DNA of 64,000 nucleotides from Rhopalosiphum padi. Lineage: Eukaryota > Arthropoda > Insecta > Hemiptera > Aphididae. The position numbers and the translations under genes were made by a program. Below the pieces are notes generated by a model. The model worked only from the letters and a program-made list of their open reading frames with translations. It did no database searches and was not told the DNA's origin. The stretch lies in assembly GCF_020882245.1 (NCBI RefSeq), contig NC_083598.1, positions 14,129,178 to 14,193,177 on the forward strand, given 5' to 3'. Position 1 is the first letter of the stretch, and each line of letters opens with the position of its first letter. Of the stretch, positions 50,101 through 62,465 are shown in pieces.

Positions 50101-52000
50101 AATACAGTTTTGGCTTTATAAAAATACAAGTATACAACACACATAATATAAATAGAGCAAAATATAAAATAAATAAATATATTTAATAGAAAAATCAAGC
50201 TCTATCCTGTACATAATAAATTGTTATTAATTATCAATAAAAGGATTATTTACATTTAAATTCAGATAAGGTCACGTTCCTCCCAATGAATATGTATTTT
50301 TGTTGAATTCATAAGCAGTGTTTTTTATTCTTTGTCTTAAAGCTTCACATCTGAAATATTAAATATCATAATAGGATTTTAATTTATTCCTTACTCAATA
50401 CAACTAATAGGACTGTTTAAAAATTACCCGCATGTATTATAATTAAATCCAAATCCTGAAGTACATTCTTTGACTTCGCGACATTGGCACGTGCAAGTCG
50501 CTGGATTCCATAATTTTAAATCGTTTTCTTCAATACACTTATCACGGTCCTCTTCGTTGCTACACATACAACGACACTCGTCGGGGTAATACGTTTGCAA
50601 GGGGGTACAATTCTGTTAACAAAAGAAAACAATAAATTTCCAATGCTATAATAATCAACCAATTTTCGAAGTATTGGAAGAATATGAAATGTTATTTAAT
50701 CGCACCTCTTGTTTAACAACGCATCCACACTTGCATTTCAAGTGTTGATCAATCGACACTATTTTTCGACCTACGAAGTCGAATTTTCCAGCCCCGTTAT
50801 ATTGTGAGACTACAACCTATGAAATATAATACGACGAAAAATTAGTAACAGATAAATCGAATGACTAAAAAAAATAGCTTTAGTTTTACATACTTCAAAG
50901 TTGAGTGTATCGACTTTGATTGGTTGGCATGCCATTAAATCGTGGGCGCAACAACCTCCACAACGATTCACCCGAGTACACGTTGGATAATAATATACAC
51001 TTTGATCGTCAGTATCTTTAAGGCTGACCGTTTGAAGTTCAAGAGAACAACCGGCTGGCTTAGGAACCAACGTTGATTCTAAGTAAACAAATTATTTATA
51101 ATATTTTTTATTAATTGAATTTCCATAAGTATTTATTTAAATTTATTATGTAACTAGAATACATACTTCTTTCTATATTTAGCGCAGTTCGGCCTGAAAC
51201 AAAATAAACAATAACATATAATTTATTCATAAAGTTATTTATTCTTTGATAAATAATGTTATCTAAGATATCATATGATTTTTAGTTATAAATTAAAGTA
51301 ATAACAAGGCATTACAATACATTATTGTAAATTCATGTAATATCTCATGTACTAGTAGATCTTTTACATACATAATATTTGTTGTTCGTAATAGTTAGTT
51401 TAAATTAAAAACATTTCAATAAGAACCGCCATATAATAAGACCAAACGATATCAAAATAGTAAATACAATTAATGTTTATAGCCAATCTTCTTACACAGT
51501 CTGTTCAAACTATTCAAAATGGAACTAAATAAAATAATTTCTTTCGGAAATTATTAATATATGATCAGATTTTTATTAATATAATACATTTTTTTACATA
51601 TACCCACAACTGTACATACATTTTTCGTATAGCGTCACACTAGCCATAGGTATTTAAATTAAAATTCTGTTTATTTGTTTTTCCGAATTAAACTAAATCG
51701 TGATTTTTAAAAATAATTTGATAACTGAAGTACTGAGCGTATTGATAATTTATTCGGAAAGCACTGCATAATACAACTAGTGTTGTCTTTAATAAAATAT
51801 CTAAAGCAAGTAGAGTTTTATTTAGATATATCCTGTACTATTTAAAAATTATTAAAAAAGATGGAGGCATATTGGTACCCCGCAAATTGTTGTTAAACGC
51901 AAATCAACACGCATTTAAGCATGTTACTATTAAATTGAAATTCGACTTTTATATTATACAGAAATGCTCAGCAAAATATTATATAGAATTTGAAATTTAA
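50100..52000. repeat. Left copy of the Pvf segmental duplication
   Basis: Similarity to 62293-64000 begins at 'AATACAGTTTTGGCTTT' (50102 and 62295) and runs through exons 3-7, their introns and about 0.7 kb of the large intron. It is interrupted only by small indels such as a roughly 15-bp insertion near 63421-63435. Confidence 0.85.
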
Positions 52001-55000
52001 AAAAATATAAAATAATTTAAAAAATATATAAGTACCCATATAATAGTTCAATATTTCATTTAATATTTTTCATAAATCTGGTTTTATAATCACTAATCAG
52101 TTCAAATTATATTAAATAAATATTTAAGAAAAATGTATTGCTTTTTAAAAGCAAATGATCTATTTTATTACTCATAAAGTGGTATAATACCGCCCATACA
52201 TAAATGTATATTTATTGAACATATTAATGTATGAGATTGTATGTTATATAATATTTTTCAATGGCGACTAATTGAATTATCCATCAGTACCCTAACAGTT
52301 AATGAAAGAAAAAAAATTTATTCTTGAAATGATTTCTAGATTGTAAAAATATTAATTGATTTAAAAGTGATATGTATAATATATTATAACAAATTTTTTG
52401 TGAGTAAAATTTAAATTTATCATTCTAAATTATCTGGTATTAGATTATGAAAAAAATACTATAAATAATTACCAAATAATGTAAAAATCTAACTTTTAGT
52501 TACATACCAGATTTAATAAGATAATATATCATTGACAAACATTACCTAGTCCTAATGGCCATCATTTCATCATGTTCCCCTAATTAAATAAAAACTTTAA
52601 GTCCACTCAAAGATATAAATAGCGGGTGAATGTAAGTTCTTACATGAGACCTAGCAGGTAAAAAAAAATTACATATGTAAGTTCCTACACAGTAAAATAT
52701 AGATACGTATGTAAGTACTTACACTGCGTATATTATTATATATAATTTATAAGTTATCAATCTAATATTAGTTATTTCATATGTATTATAATATTATAAT
52801 AACAATATAAGCAAAAAGTATTTTGAAGAAGAAAAATTATTATTGCTTATGAAAATATTCATTTGTGAATTCATTTTACTATATCATAACTGACTCGTAC
52901 TTGGATATTATATAGTGAACACAATATTTATAATACTTTTTTATATATACAGTACACTTTGGGAATAGTATTATCACAATAAGAAAAATACGCTTTCAGA
53001 ATAATATTTGTTTAAGTAGGTATTAGAATATTTATTCATTTATTCAAAACTATTTTAGCAAACATCTTACAAAAGTGTAATTGTTATTTAATGGAGTGAT
53101 TAATATAGTTTAACAACTCTTGTTTTTGATATGTTTTTTTTTAATTTAATTATCTCAGGGCGTTGTATTGTGTGTTCGATAACGTATTGTTAAATTATTA
53201 ATAAAAAATCCATTATTCGTTGAGAGGTACCGTTAATACCAAAATACCTTTAGTATACAATATATGTTGTACCTATTTTATCAGTTCTTTGAAAATTAAT
53301 TATATTGGTTTGGTTTTATAGAAATACATTTAATTAGTTCATCGACTTACTTTGAAAACCTGTCGTAGCGAAAATTGTTTGGGCTTCATCTATATTTGTA
53401 TCCGGCATGAATTTAGAGAACAGTTCTGACACATTTGTCACCTGATTCAGTTCAATTATGACATTCAAAGGAATCTGAAACATAAAACTTGTGAATATAA
53501 GTAAAAATTTTACTTTTTATAATTTAGTAGATATTAAGTGGCGTCAGACATGGTAATTTAAAAGTGGTAAAAAACACACAAATAAGCTTATAATTTACAT
53601 AAATCAATATATAATTATAATTTATATTTCATTAATATTAATATTAATTTCGGTTTTAAAAATGTTTTTACTTTTTAAAATATACTGCATTGGTTTGAGA
53701 TATTGCTTTTCTTTTATAACTTGATTATGTATGCAACAAAGTCAATGTATATTAACTAATGAATACAGATGAAATACAATGAATATGTTCCAAAAAAGTA
53801 ATTAAATCCTTTATTGAAAAAATAAATCAACAATATCAATTGAGTTGAATTATTTTAAAAGCTTATGCATTACCTCATTAATCAACAAAATAATTATTTT
53901 TGTATTTTGTAATTTAATCAAGGTCATGTAGGTATGTTAAATATTAAAATACCATTATGTATTACAATGCATTCCTATGTTTAATTGTGTATTTATATAC
54001 GTATGTAACGATTGTAACTACATCAGATGAAGTCACACGAGTCACATTGATATTAATGTACAATATTTATGAAACTTTTATTTGTATTAACACTGTAATT
54101 ATATTTTTAAATTCAAAAAAACCATACTAAATACTTACCATTGTCGATTGTCTAAATTACGCATTGTATAAAATAGTATACTATCTTTTAACTATTTATA
54201 CTATTTAAAATCTATTCAATAGCATATAGGTACCATCTAATTAATAACATGACCTCAAAAACGTTCTTCCGGAAAAAACACAGTATGGCCACACGAGTAA
54301 TAATAACTATTTTAGATTTGAGTTTTTAATTATTTTCACTTATATTTTAAACTTTTATTTGAACTTTTCTGTGTAGAATAAGTATGTAGTTGTAGTTTAA
54401 TATTTATAGAAAGAGTGATAGCTAACCAAATATTTACAATATGTTTATAACATTATTATTATTAATTATTTCGTACGTTATTTGTATTCTATTACATAAT
54501 AAAAGAATAGATTTATGTGATTAATAAATCATAAATTGTTTTGTAATGCATTGTTACTAGTTACAAAGGGTATGGAAGGGTCATGTTAGAGGCCGGAGGA
54601 TTTGATTAGAAACGTAGTATAAGGCTTTAGTGATTTTTCTTAGGGTTTAGAATTGTTACGTTTGTATTATATTAATGTCAGTGGGTTTTAATGACCCCCA
54701 GAGTTTTTGCTATATCTTCAATACCCCTATTGGTCTGAGTAAAATTTTCTTCATAAGCAGTTTGTTTTTTATAATTGGACATGTTTAAAAGTAAGTATGT
54801 ATTGTAGTTAGCGACTTCGGCCCTTGAAGTTATGACATTTGAAGTTAATGTGAGGGGAACAAGCAAGCTAGCGATCTAACATTTAATGTTAGCTAATAAA
54901 TTATTCTAATTATTCTATTTAGTTATTATTAACATTGGGAGGTAGGCAATTGGGCCACATTTTATCTATCTGCTTCCTAAAAAATATTAGTTTTTTACCT

Positions 55001-58000
55001 TTTACTGCTCGAAAATTGGGCTATAAATATATTACACAAAAATTCACAAATATATAATATTTATAAACTAATTTTTTTTTAATATGTGTATAAAAATTAA
55101 AATATGATACAGATTTAATTATAATTAATATAATTGTTTCAAATTAAAGTTCGTTTCCAGACTTGTAATGTTCCTACGCTTCTAATTTGAATATAAACTT
55201 CTGATTGAACTCCTAAAAAAACTTATATTAAATGTTATTTTATAGAAATTTAAAATTTAATGGTGATTCAATTACCTGATACAATAATCAAAATCGTTGA
55301 AAATAGTGACCAAGCTACTGTATACATGTTTGAATAAAGATAAATTGTGGCCCAATTCCCAGGCGGTCTAAACATTTTCTTTCAATCAAGAATTTTTTAG
55401 TTTTATTTTCATCAAAATAAATTTAAACTTTTTTTTTTTCATTGTAAATAACTAAACTTATTGATGACAGTTCATCTACTTAAATATAAGTATAGGGTAT
55501 TTATTTCACACTCACTGGCATTACCCAATAATTGATAATAAGACGTAGTCCCTGAGGTTTTTTTAGATAGGTAAGATGTCGCGTATAAATTCTTCTAAGT
55601 TGTGTGAGTCATGATATAGATATGTTGGTATTTGATAAGGAAAACTATCATCACCCGTAAAAATGTTATAATAAATATGTTCGTTAGTCATGCTTCCACT
55701 AGTAGCTTTTAATAGGTTTTAGTTAAAATCTTTAATAAATTTATATTGAATGAAAAGTTGGTAATCACTGAGACCCTAAGTAATAAGTGTCATATTATCA
55801 ACATTACATTTTGCATGTCCCGCTTTAAAGAAAATATGTATTATATCAATAAATAAAGTAAAATGGTGTAGGTTAATAATAGTACTTGATAATTGGTTAA
55901 TAGATAAAGATTAGTTTTTCCTTAATAGTGAATATTTATTTAGGTAAATTTTAGTTTAAAATAATATTTGGTTGAACCAAAACGAAAAAATTAATTATTA
56001 ACGTCAAAAAAATAGTATAATACATAAAATCTTAAATATATGTAGTTTTACCCATATTATTAAATGTAATTTTTACTTCGTTTTTCGGTATATAATTAAA
56101 TATATTAACTCCTTATTATCATTAAAATACAATATATTTAAACCCTAAAACCTGAATATTGTAGGTATACCGTACTGTGGGCCACCAACCGGTGACGGAA
56201 TACGTGACGAAAATACAATTGAACAAATTTTAGAGTTATTTTGATATAATAATCACGTTTTGAAATCTTAAGATCTAACACGTTCGAAGAGAGTATATTT
56301 GATTACTTTTACTTGTATTATATTATAGTTATTTTGAAATGTTGATAAAACAATTTTTAATTATTTTATTAATTAAATCATTGTATAATAATATCTTATG
56401 TAGGTAAGTATTGGTTTAGATGTGAGCATAACTGTATAAACGTTATATAACCTATCAGTGTCATTTGTATTTTATATCAGGTATTCATTATGAAAAATAA
56501 AATCGTTTACAAGTTAGTAATTAATAGACAATAGTATCTACACGAATAGTTATAGGTTATATGAATGGAATATGCGTTTTGTGAGAACAATACATCCTAA
56601 AAAGGTAATTTTATTTTAGTAGAAATTCCTAATACATATTTTATGCATATAGTATATTTTTAAATATCAAATTTTTATTTGTTTTTTTTTTTTTTTTTTA
56701 TTAAAAATGTGTACAATTTGTAAACATATATTTTTTACAATACGTATAACCGATGAATAGGGATAAACAAAATGTAAACCTATAATCATATTATACACAT
56801 TATATTATGTTATTATAATGATTAATAATTCTTAAAACCAGCTAAAAAGGTACCTATATATTTAAAATTATAATTAATTTAATTTAAAATAACAATTATT
56901 TTAATACCTTAACCACTATACGTAGATTCTAAATTAAAATGTAATATTTACAAATATTTTAAAATCTGAGCAAAGCGACTGATGTGTTTATTAAACAATG
57001 ATTATAAAATATGCGTTTCAAAGATTCAGTATTTCTTTTTAAAGCAATCCGAAAAAAATAAGTTGAAAAGCAGAAATTTAATTATTATATATGTATTTAT
57101 TGTATTTCATAGCATCAGTTTTGGCAGAATTAATTTTATTATTTTGTTATTAATAAAAAATTAATAACCCTAGATATTTTAAATATTCAAAAAATAATAT
57201 TTGTATTAGCATTTTCTAGATATTACGTAATTTATAAAATATTTTTACTCATTATTGTTGATATTTTTTTTTCTAAGTCAAAAAGCTTTAAAATGTAATA
57301 CATATTTATATGAATATTTATAAAAAATTAAAATATATATGAAAGATATATAATCAAAATATATATATTATAAGTATTTGAAGTTAATACATTGATATTT
57401 CATAAAAAATTATGAACATCTACATAAATTATTTTGTAATTATAAATTCATAACATTTAGATTTAGGTACAACTTTAATTTCTAATATTTGTATGTAAAT
57501 TGAATTTAAGATTTATCGTACATATTTCTAACAAAATTTTTAATCAAATAAAGCAGTGTTTATTAAACACTTTTTTAATCTATTTAAACAATCACACTAT
57601 ATGGACCTATTCACACTGTTATATACGGTACGCTGTGTTGGCTTATAAGTTAATAAGAATTATATTATAACGTATTGTTGTTATAATAATTAATAATATA
57701 AAATATGTGTTGGCTTTTTTGTAAAATTTAGTTTAATATACCCATTACTATTATTATTATTTTTTTTTTATTTTATTTTATAGTAGAAAAATAAATAAAT
57801 ATTAATAATATAATACAATTATAAAATATCCTCAGAAATAGAGTCTGTTACATTAGTTCTCCTTAGAATCGTTTTTCATGTATTAATTTTTTATTGAATT
57901 CAAATTTAAGCATTTAATACAATAACTTACACAATGATGATAGTTACACTATACATAAATAATTTACTATAAGCATAGTGATTTATTCGGTTTTTTTTTT

Positions 58001-59785
58001 AGCTATACATTTGACAACGTAGTAGGTTACAAGTATATTATAATTCTATAAATATAATTGATACAAGCTTTGTACTATTATTATTGATTATGTTTTAAGT
58101 ATAGATATCATGATTAATTTTATGTAAAATAAATAACTTTCAAAAATTGATATCATTTCAAGAAGTCTAAATTATAAAAAAAATTAATAATTGGTAAAAT
58201 GTAGCGATTTTATTTATAAAAGAATTATGGTTGAAGTAGATATAGTTATAAGTGAATAGTTACCTAAATATTCTGAAGTATATTTTAATACTACGCAATA
58301 TTTATTGTTTTTAAAGAAATACGTAGGTCGGTACGTTCATAATGTTAATTGTTTAACTACCTAGTTAAAAGTAACCATAAAAGTAAATTTTAGTGTGCTA
58401 ATTAATATTATTTTCTTGTAAAAATGTATTTTCAGTTTGTAGTTTAAGGTTACAAATATTATTCAATAACATAATATTCATAGCTTATCGGTTTACAAAT
58501 TACAAATCTTAGAAAAACAAATGACATCTGAATGATACAGATTTCAGTTTCTACACATAAGTTGTCGACAGGTGGTTGTATATATTTGTGTATCAAATGT
58601 ATTGTGGAACAAAAACTTGTATTGTTAAAGATGTAACTTGTATAGACATATATTTGTTTTCCGGTAGTCTGTGTAGAAGTAAACAACTCAGATATTATTC
58701 AAACGACTAGACTCACTTACGGTGTCCACAATAAAATTGTTTATTATATTATAATAGTTGCCTGTAGAAAACCCAACTATATGGGTACACGGTTGTTATA
58801 TGATTACCCGAAAAATGACGTCCGTTTAAAATTTAAAATTTTTGATAGGAGTACGGGGACATAATTTAGTTGATTTGACCACAAATTTATTTCTCGGAAT
58901 ATTTATTAGATATAATAATAACTCAACGGAGAGAGTCAACTACGATTGTGGCGAATGCGATTAACCGATTCTCCTACCCATTGCACATAGTCGGTTTGCA
59001 TGTGTGCTACAAGGTCTGGTGAGTATATAAATTGCAGGTAACAAAATATCGTAGTACGTACTACTACGTAGGTATGTCGTATGTCGGTTACGTCGGGTAT
59101 TCCTTTTACAGTGAGGCAACTCGAATACTATTTCCTCTCGATGCGCCGCATAATAAATAATATCGACGCACGTGTGGGAATATAATAAGAAATAATAATA
59201 TACTGCAGCAGGATGCAACCGAAAATGTCTTGGCGAGTGGGAGGCGGAGTTCATAATATAATATATATTATTATGCTTATAAGAATTTTACATTGCGAAA
59301 TAGTTTTACCCAATGACACTACATATTGTATCACACGATACGAATACTGTTTATACTGAAATACTGCTCGTGCGGATCGAGAGGGCGGGACAGACCTAAC
59401 CAGGCTAACCTTCCCCCGAGATATGTGATCGATAAACCGGAAATCGTTTCGGAAGTGTTCCCTACGGATATACGCGCGGAAAAGCAACGACTGATATTAA
59501 AATGTTACACGGAAAAACGTTACTTACTTCACGGGGACTTGCGACAGTGTTGTGCGATGGTGACGAGGTGCTGGCGGTGTATCGCCCGTTGCAGCACGAA
59601 GAACCGCCGCCCGAAGTGATGGTGTCGCGCCCTCCGTCTGTCGTGTGGACGACGACGTCTTCGCGCCAATCCGCGGTGGTCGTCGAACTGGCCACGTTCT
59701 GTCCGCGCCTGGCGGCGACAGCGACGGTCAGCAGTGCGCAACAGACGACGGCGGCGGCGGACAGCGGCGCGGTGCAGGCGAACAT
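50272..59785 (-). CDS. Pvf: PDGF/VEGF-related factor (Pvf), copy 1, complete, seven exons
   Basis: Secreted cystine-knot growth factor, expected to bind a PVR-type receptor tyrosine kinase. Exons: 59785-59528 (signal peptide, Ser/Thr-rich region), 53474-53351, 51193-51167, 51078-50894, 50816-50706, 50612-50428, 50350-50272 (stop). Phases agree at every junction and total 322 residues. The PDGF/VEGF domain spans roughly residues 142-232: YPTC, RCGGCC, CQP and, 46 residues on, HLKCKCGC, so all eight knot cysteines are present. A C-terminal tail of about 85 residues has further cysteines (CRCMC, CTCQC), as in VEGF-C-like and insect Pvf tails. The GC-rich first exon was chosen because it has a hydrophobic leader (AAAVVCCALLTVAVAA) and a phase-0 GTAAGT donor matching the phase-0 acceptor at 53475. 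An alternative exon at 54140 kb-region (ATG then GTAAGT) would give a product without a signal peptide. A second copy starts 12 kb away on the same strand. Confidence 0.88.
50894..51078 (-). CDS. Pvf: Pvf copy 1 core PDGF/VEGF exon
   Basis: It encodes VPKPAGC, then YYYPTCTRVNRCGGCCAHDL and ACQPIKV, the receptor-binding half of the cystine knot. It ends in phase 0 at GTATGT. The paralogous exon 63088-63275 is one codon longer (extra Ala before TC). Confidence 0.93.
51200..53350. other. Pvf copy 1 intron
   Basis: AT-rich, no exon seen. The first roughly 0.7 kb matches the corresponding intron of copy 2 (63391-64000). It contains a cluster of TGTAAGT-centred palindromes at 52631-52723. Confidence 0.6.
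52631..52723. repeat. Three 14-bp palindromes TGTAAGTNCTTACA
   Basis: The copies are TGTAAGTTCTTACA (52631-52644), TGTAAGTTCCTACA (52676-52689) and TGTAAGTACTTACA (52710-52723), the last perfectly self-complementary. Spacing is 45 and 34 bp. Confidence 0.6.
54137..54160 (-). CDS. Possible alternative Pvf first exon carrying only the start codon
   Basis: The minus strand reads GACAATG followed directly by GTAAGT, with an in-frame TAA 21 nt upstream of the ATG. Splicing to the acceptor at 53475 would start the protein at MIPLNV, without a signal peptide. It may be chance or an alternative promoter. Confidence 0.3.
54200..59200. other. Large first intron of Pvf copy 1
   Basis: AT-rich DNA with no supported exon. 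It contains dispersed-repeat pieces (about 56960 with CTGAGCAAAGCGAC; about 57850) and homopolymers. If the 54.15 kb exon is used, this is upstream DNA for that transcript. Confidence 0.45.
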
Positions 59786-60350
59786 GACTGCGAACAACAG
59801 TACCGCGCGTTTTATAATATTATTTCGTTACGTTGCGCGAGCGGATCGTGTGCGGGCGCGGCCGGTGTCGATGGCGTTCTGTTGCCGTGACGGCGTGCGA
59901 ATGACGACGACGATGGATGGCCGCGAACGGATGACCACCACCACGGTCCACCACCACAATCACCACCACCGCCGCCGCCGACACCGCCTCATTTTACACG
60001 GTTGCTGTCGCAGGTGTGAACAGCGCGCGAGTGCCGCGTTCGTTCTTCTCTACATCCGCGGCCGCCGAGCGTGACTCATCCACCGCCCGACGCAGATAAT
60101 AACAACAATAATGCGCTTGTGTTTGGCGTGGGCACGGATAACATCGTCGTAGTCACCGCCGTCGTCGCGGCGCACGGCATTCTTCTGCGCGCGATTGCCG
60201 TAGGTAAATTGTTTGTGTATCTGCAGTGGATTGTCTGCATTGTTTGTATCTACCCGCGTGTGTGTGTGTATATACCGTGAAAAAATAACAAACAAAATGA
60301 TACGAAACTGTCCTCGTAATAATGACGCGCGTGCTCGACGCTGTACCGAT
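59300..60350. promoter_or_regulatory. GC/CpG-rich island around the Pvf first exon
   Basis: About 1 kb is dense in CG dinucleotides in an otherwise AT-rich window. It includes trinucleotide (CAC/CCG) runs at about 59933-59990. Open frames on both strands here reflect low stop density. It probably holds the promoter and 5' UTR of Pvf copy 1. Confidence 0.55.
59528..59785 (-). CDS. Pvf: Pvf copy 1 exon 1: signal peptide and low-complexity region
   Basis: It holds 86 codons from the first ATG in frame. The leader has a hydrophobic stretch at residues 9-25, followed by a Ser/Thr/Gly-rich stretch to SPRE. The frame is open for four more codons upstream but without another ATG. Its GC content is far above the rest of the gene. 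Linkage to the downstream exons is inferred from phase and biology, not from transcript data. Confidence 0.65.
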
Positions 60351-60359
60351 GTGCTGCAA

Positions 60360-61395
60360 TCCCGATTTACCCGGTAAAAATGTACCAACTGATTTTTTAC
60401 CGAGAAAATTACTAAATAAATAGTGACTCTCGCCGTATTACGTCTTCGCGAGCCTAATATTTTAATGACGTACGACAAAATATAAATCGTCGATAAATAA
60501 AAACGCCTAGTCGTAGCCATATAAATAGGTATAAGTATAATATGTATAAAATTCAATTATGTATTTAGATTTTTTGTTGAATCGCGGGAAAAATACCCAC
60601 GGGGAAAAAATCAAGGCGAAAAAAACACGAAATTATAACGTAATATACTAGGTATGATATAAATTATTCGTTTTATCCTACATATTGGCTAAAAAAATTC
60701 AAATTATATGAGCTTTTCTCTTTGTGTGTTCCATTTTAATTGTGCAAGTTTTATTTTATGTAATAGTTTAGTCAGTCTCTTTATAATATAAAGAGTAAAT
60801 ATCCAAAACCATAAATTAAGGACTGTAACTGTACTTTACTCAAACCAGTCAGTGTTGAAAGTTTTATCAATAGTTGGGTAATGAAAATGCGTGGCATTTA
60901 AAAAGATTTTATTTCCGTGTATTATTTTAACGAGTGGGTTTAAGTTTATTCTTTTGAAATTTTTTCCATTGAATTTTTTTTTTCCGTAGTCTTTTTTTTC
61001 GACTAACATTTTAGTCCGCTTTTCAAAACCACCATAATATTTTTTTTCCTAATTTTCCTATCCTATTGATTATATTATCGATATAGGTATAAACTAATAT
61101 AAATTATTAACTTTTTCACTATTTCACACTACCACATATACATTTGCCTTTTTATATTTTGTTTCTATCGTTAGTTACTAGGTGTAATATAAATTAAAAA
61201 AGGGTGGGCAAGTGGGTATCGTTATTTTACATGATTTCGTAAAAAATTAAATTTCATTTAGGTATAATTACAAAAATATTATTAATTTTCAACTTCAAAA
61301 TTCCTTGCAAATTTTCGCGATTTTGACATATTTCGTGAACATTAAAACTTTAAATGCTCATCAACGAAGATTGAGACTAACGATTTTTGATTAAT
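60360..61395. other. Intergenic DNA between the two Pvf copies
   Basis: AT-rich upstream flank of Pvf copy 1 with no supported exon. A 'GGGTGGGCAAGTGGGTATCG' fragment at about 61203 belongs to the dispersed repeats. Confidence 0.5.
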
Positions 61396-61398
61396 ATT

Positions 61399-62270
61399 AG
61401 ATTCTGAACGAAGTGAGGAATGTATTAATACACAATTATGTATGTTTTTTTTTATGTCTGTCATCACGTTTTGGAGTAGAAATAATAAATAAAGCTTTGA
61501 TTTTTGACTTCAGCCCCTTTTTGAATAGGAAAATGAATCTTTGGGGGTCAAAGTAATTGTAAAAAAAAAATTACAGCGTCAATATAGAAAAAATTTAAGA
61601 GCGTATGATTAATATTTTTTTACGAAATTGAGTAAAATAACGATATATTACAGTTAAAATATAGGTAATAATATAATATATCATACTAATTATCCTATAC
61701 TGACAAATCATCTCCGTTCAGAATCGTTTTTCGTATACAATGATACCTGTCATTGCATTCAAATTTAACACATCCATTATAGTGACCTACTCTCCATCTC
61801 TAGTATACAGCAGAGCGATATTCACTTGCTCACCTTTTCTACCACGATAAGTACAACTTATAAAAAAAACCATCTATTAAATTTTAAAGAATTTGGAATG
61901 CCAAGTTTCAATTTTCTATAAATAGCTTAAAAAAAGTCAAAATATTTTAGTCAAGTATTTACAATGAATCGTTTTTGAATTACAGCAAAATAAAAAAAAA
62001 AAAATTTTTTCGAAAACTAATTATGCGTAAAAATTCACGGATTCCGAAAATTTTTATTAGGATTTTTCCAGACGCATTTGAAAACTACTGGAAATTTTTT
62101 AGTTTTGACCGCCCAAAGTACCAACTTGATAAATTTTCCTTTTCAAAAAGGTACTGAAGTCAAAAATCAACGCATTATTTCTACTCCAAAACGTGATGAC
62201 AGACACAAATAAAAAAAAAAACATACATTATTGTAAAATCTATACATTCCTCACTCTGTTCAGAATCTAA
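61399..62270. mobile_element. Non-autonomous element with long (about 130 bp) inverted repeats
   Basis: The left arm (61399-61543) carries ATTCTGAACGAAGTGAGGAAT, ATCACGTTTTGGAGTAGAAA and TTTGACTTCAG. The right arm (about 62140-62270) carries the reverse complements in mirrored order. A dispersed repeat copy is nested at 61688-61835. There is no transposase. It sits just downstream of Pvf copy 2. Confidence 0.7.
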
Positions 62271-62465
62271 ATTATAATTTAAAAATAAAAATAAATACAG
62301 TTTTGGCTTTTTAAAAACACAGGTATACAACACATATAATATAAATAGAGCAAACTATAAAATAAATTGATATATTTAATAGAAAAAGTCAAGCTCTATC
62401 CTGTATATAAAAAATTGTTATTAATTATCAATAAAAGGATTATTCACATTAAAATTTAGATTAGG

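Noticed and set aside
59502..60074. A 190-codon plus-strand open frame
   Set aside because: It lies in the GC-rich island where stops are rare on both strands; it is low-complexity (Thr, His, Arg runs) and overlaps the better-supported minus-strand Pvf exon 1.
60050..60556. A 168-codon minus-strand open frame
   Set aside because: No recognisable domain, no plausible leader, biased composition; likely 5' flank of Pvf.
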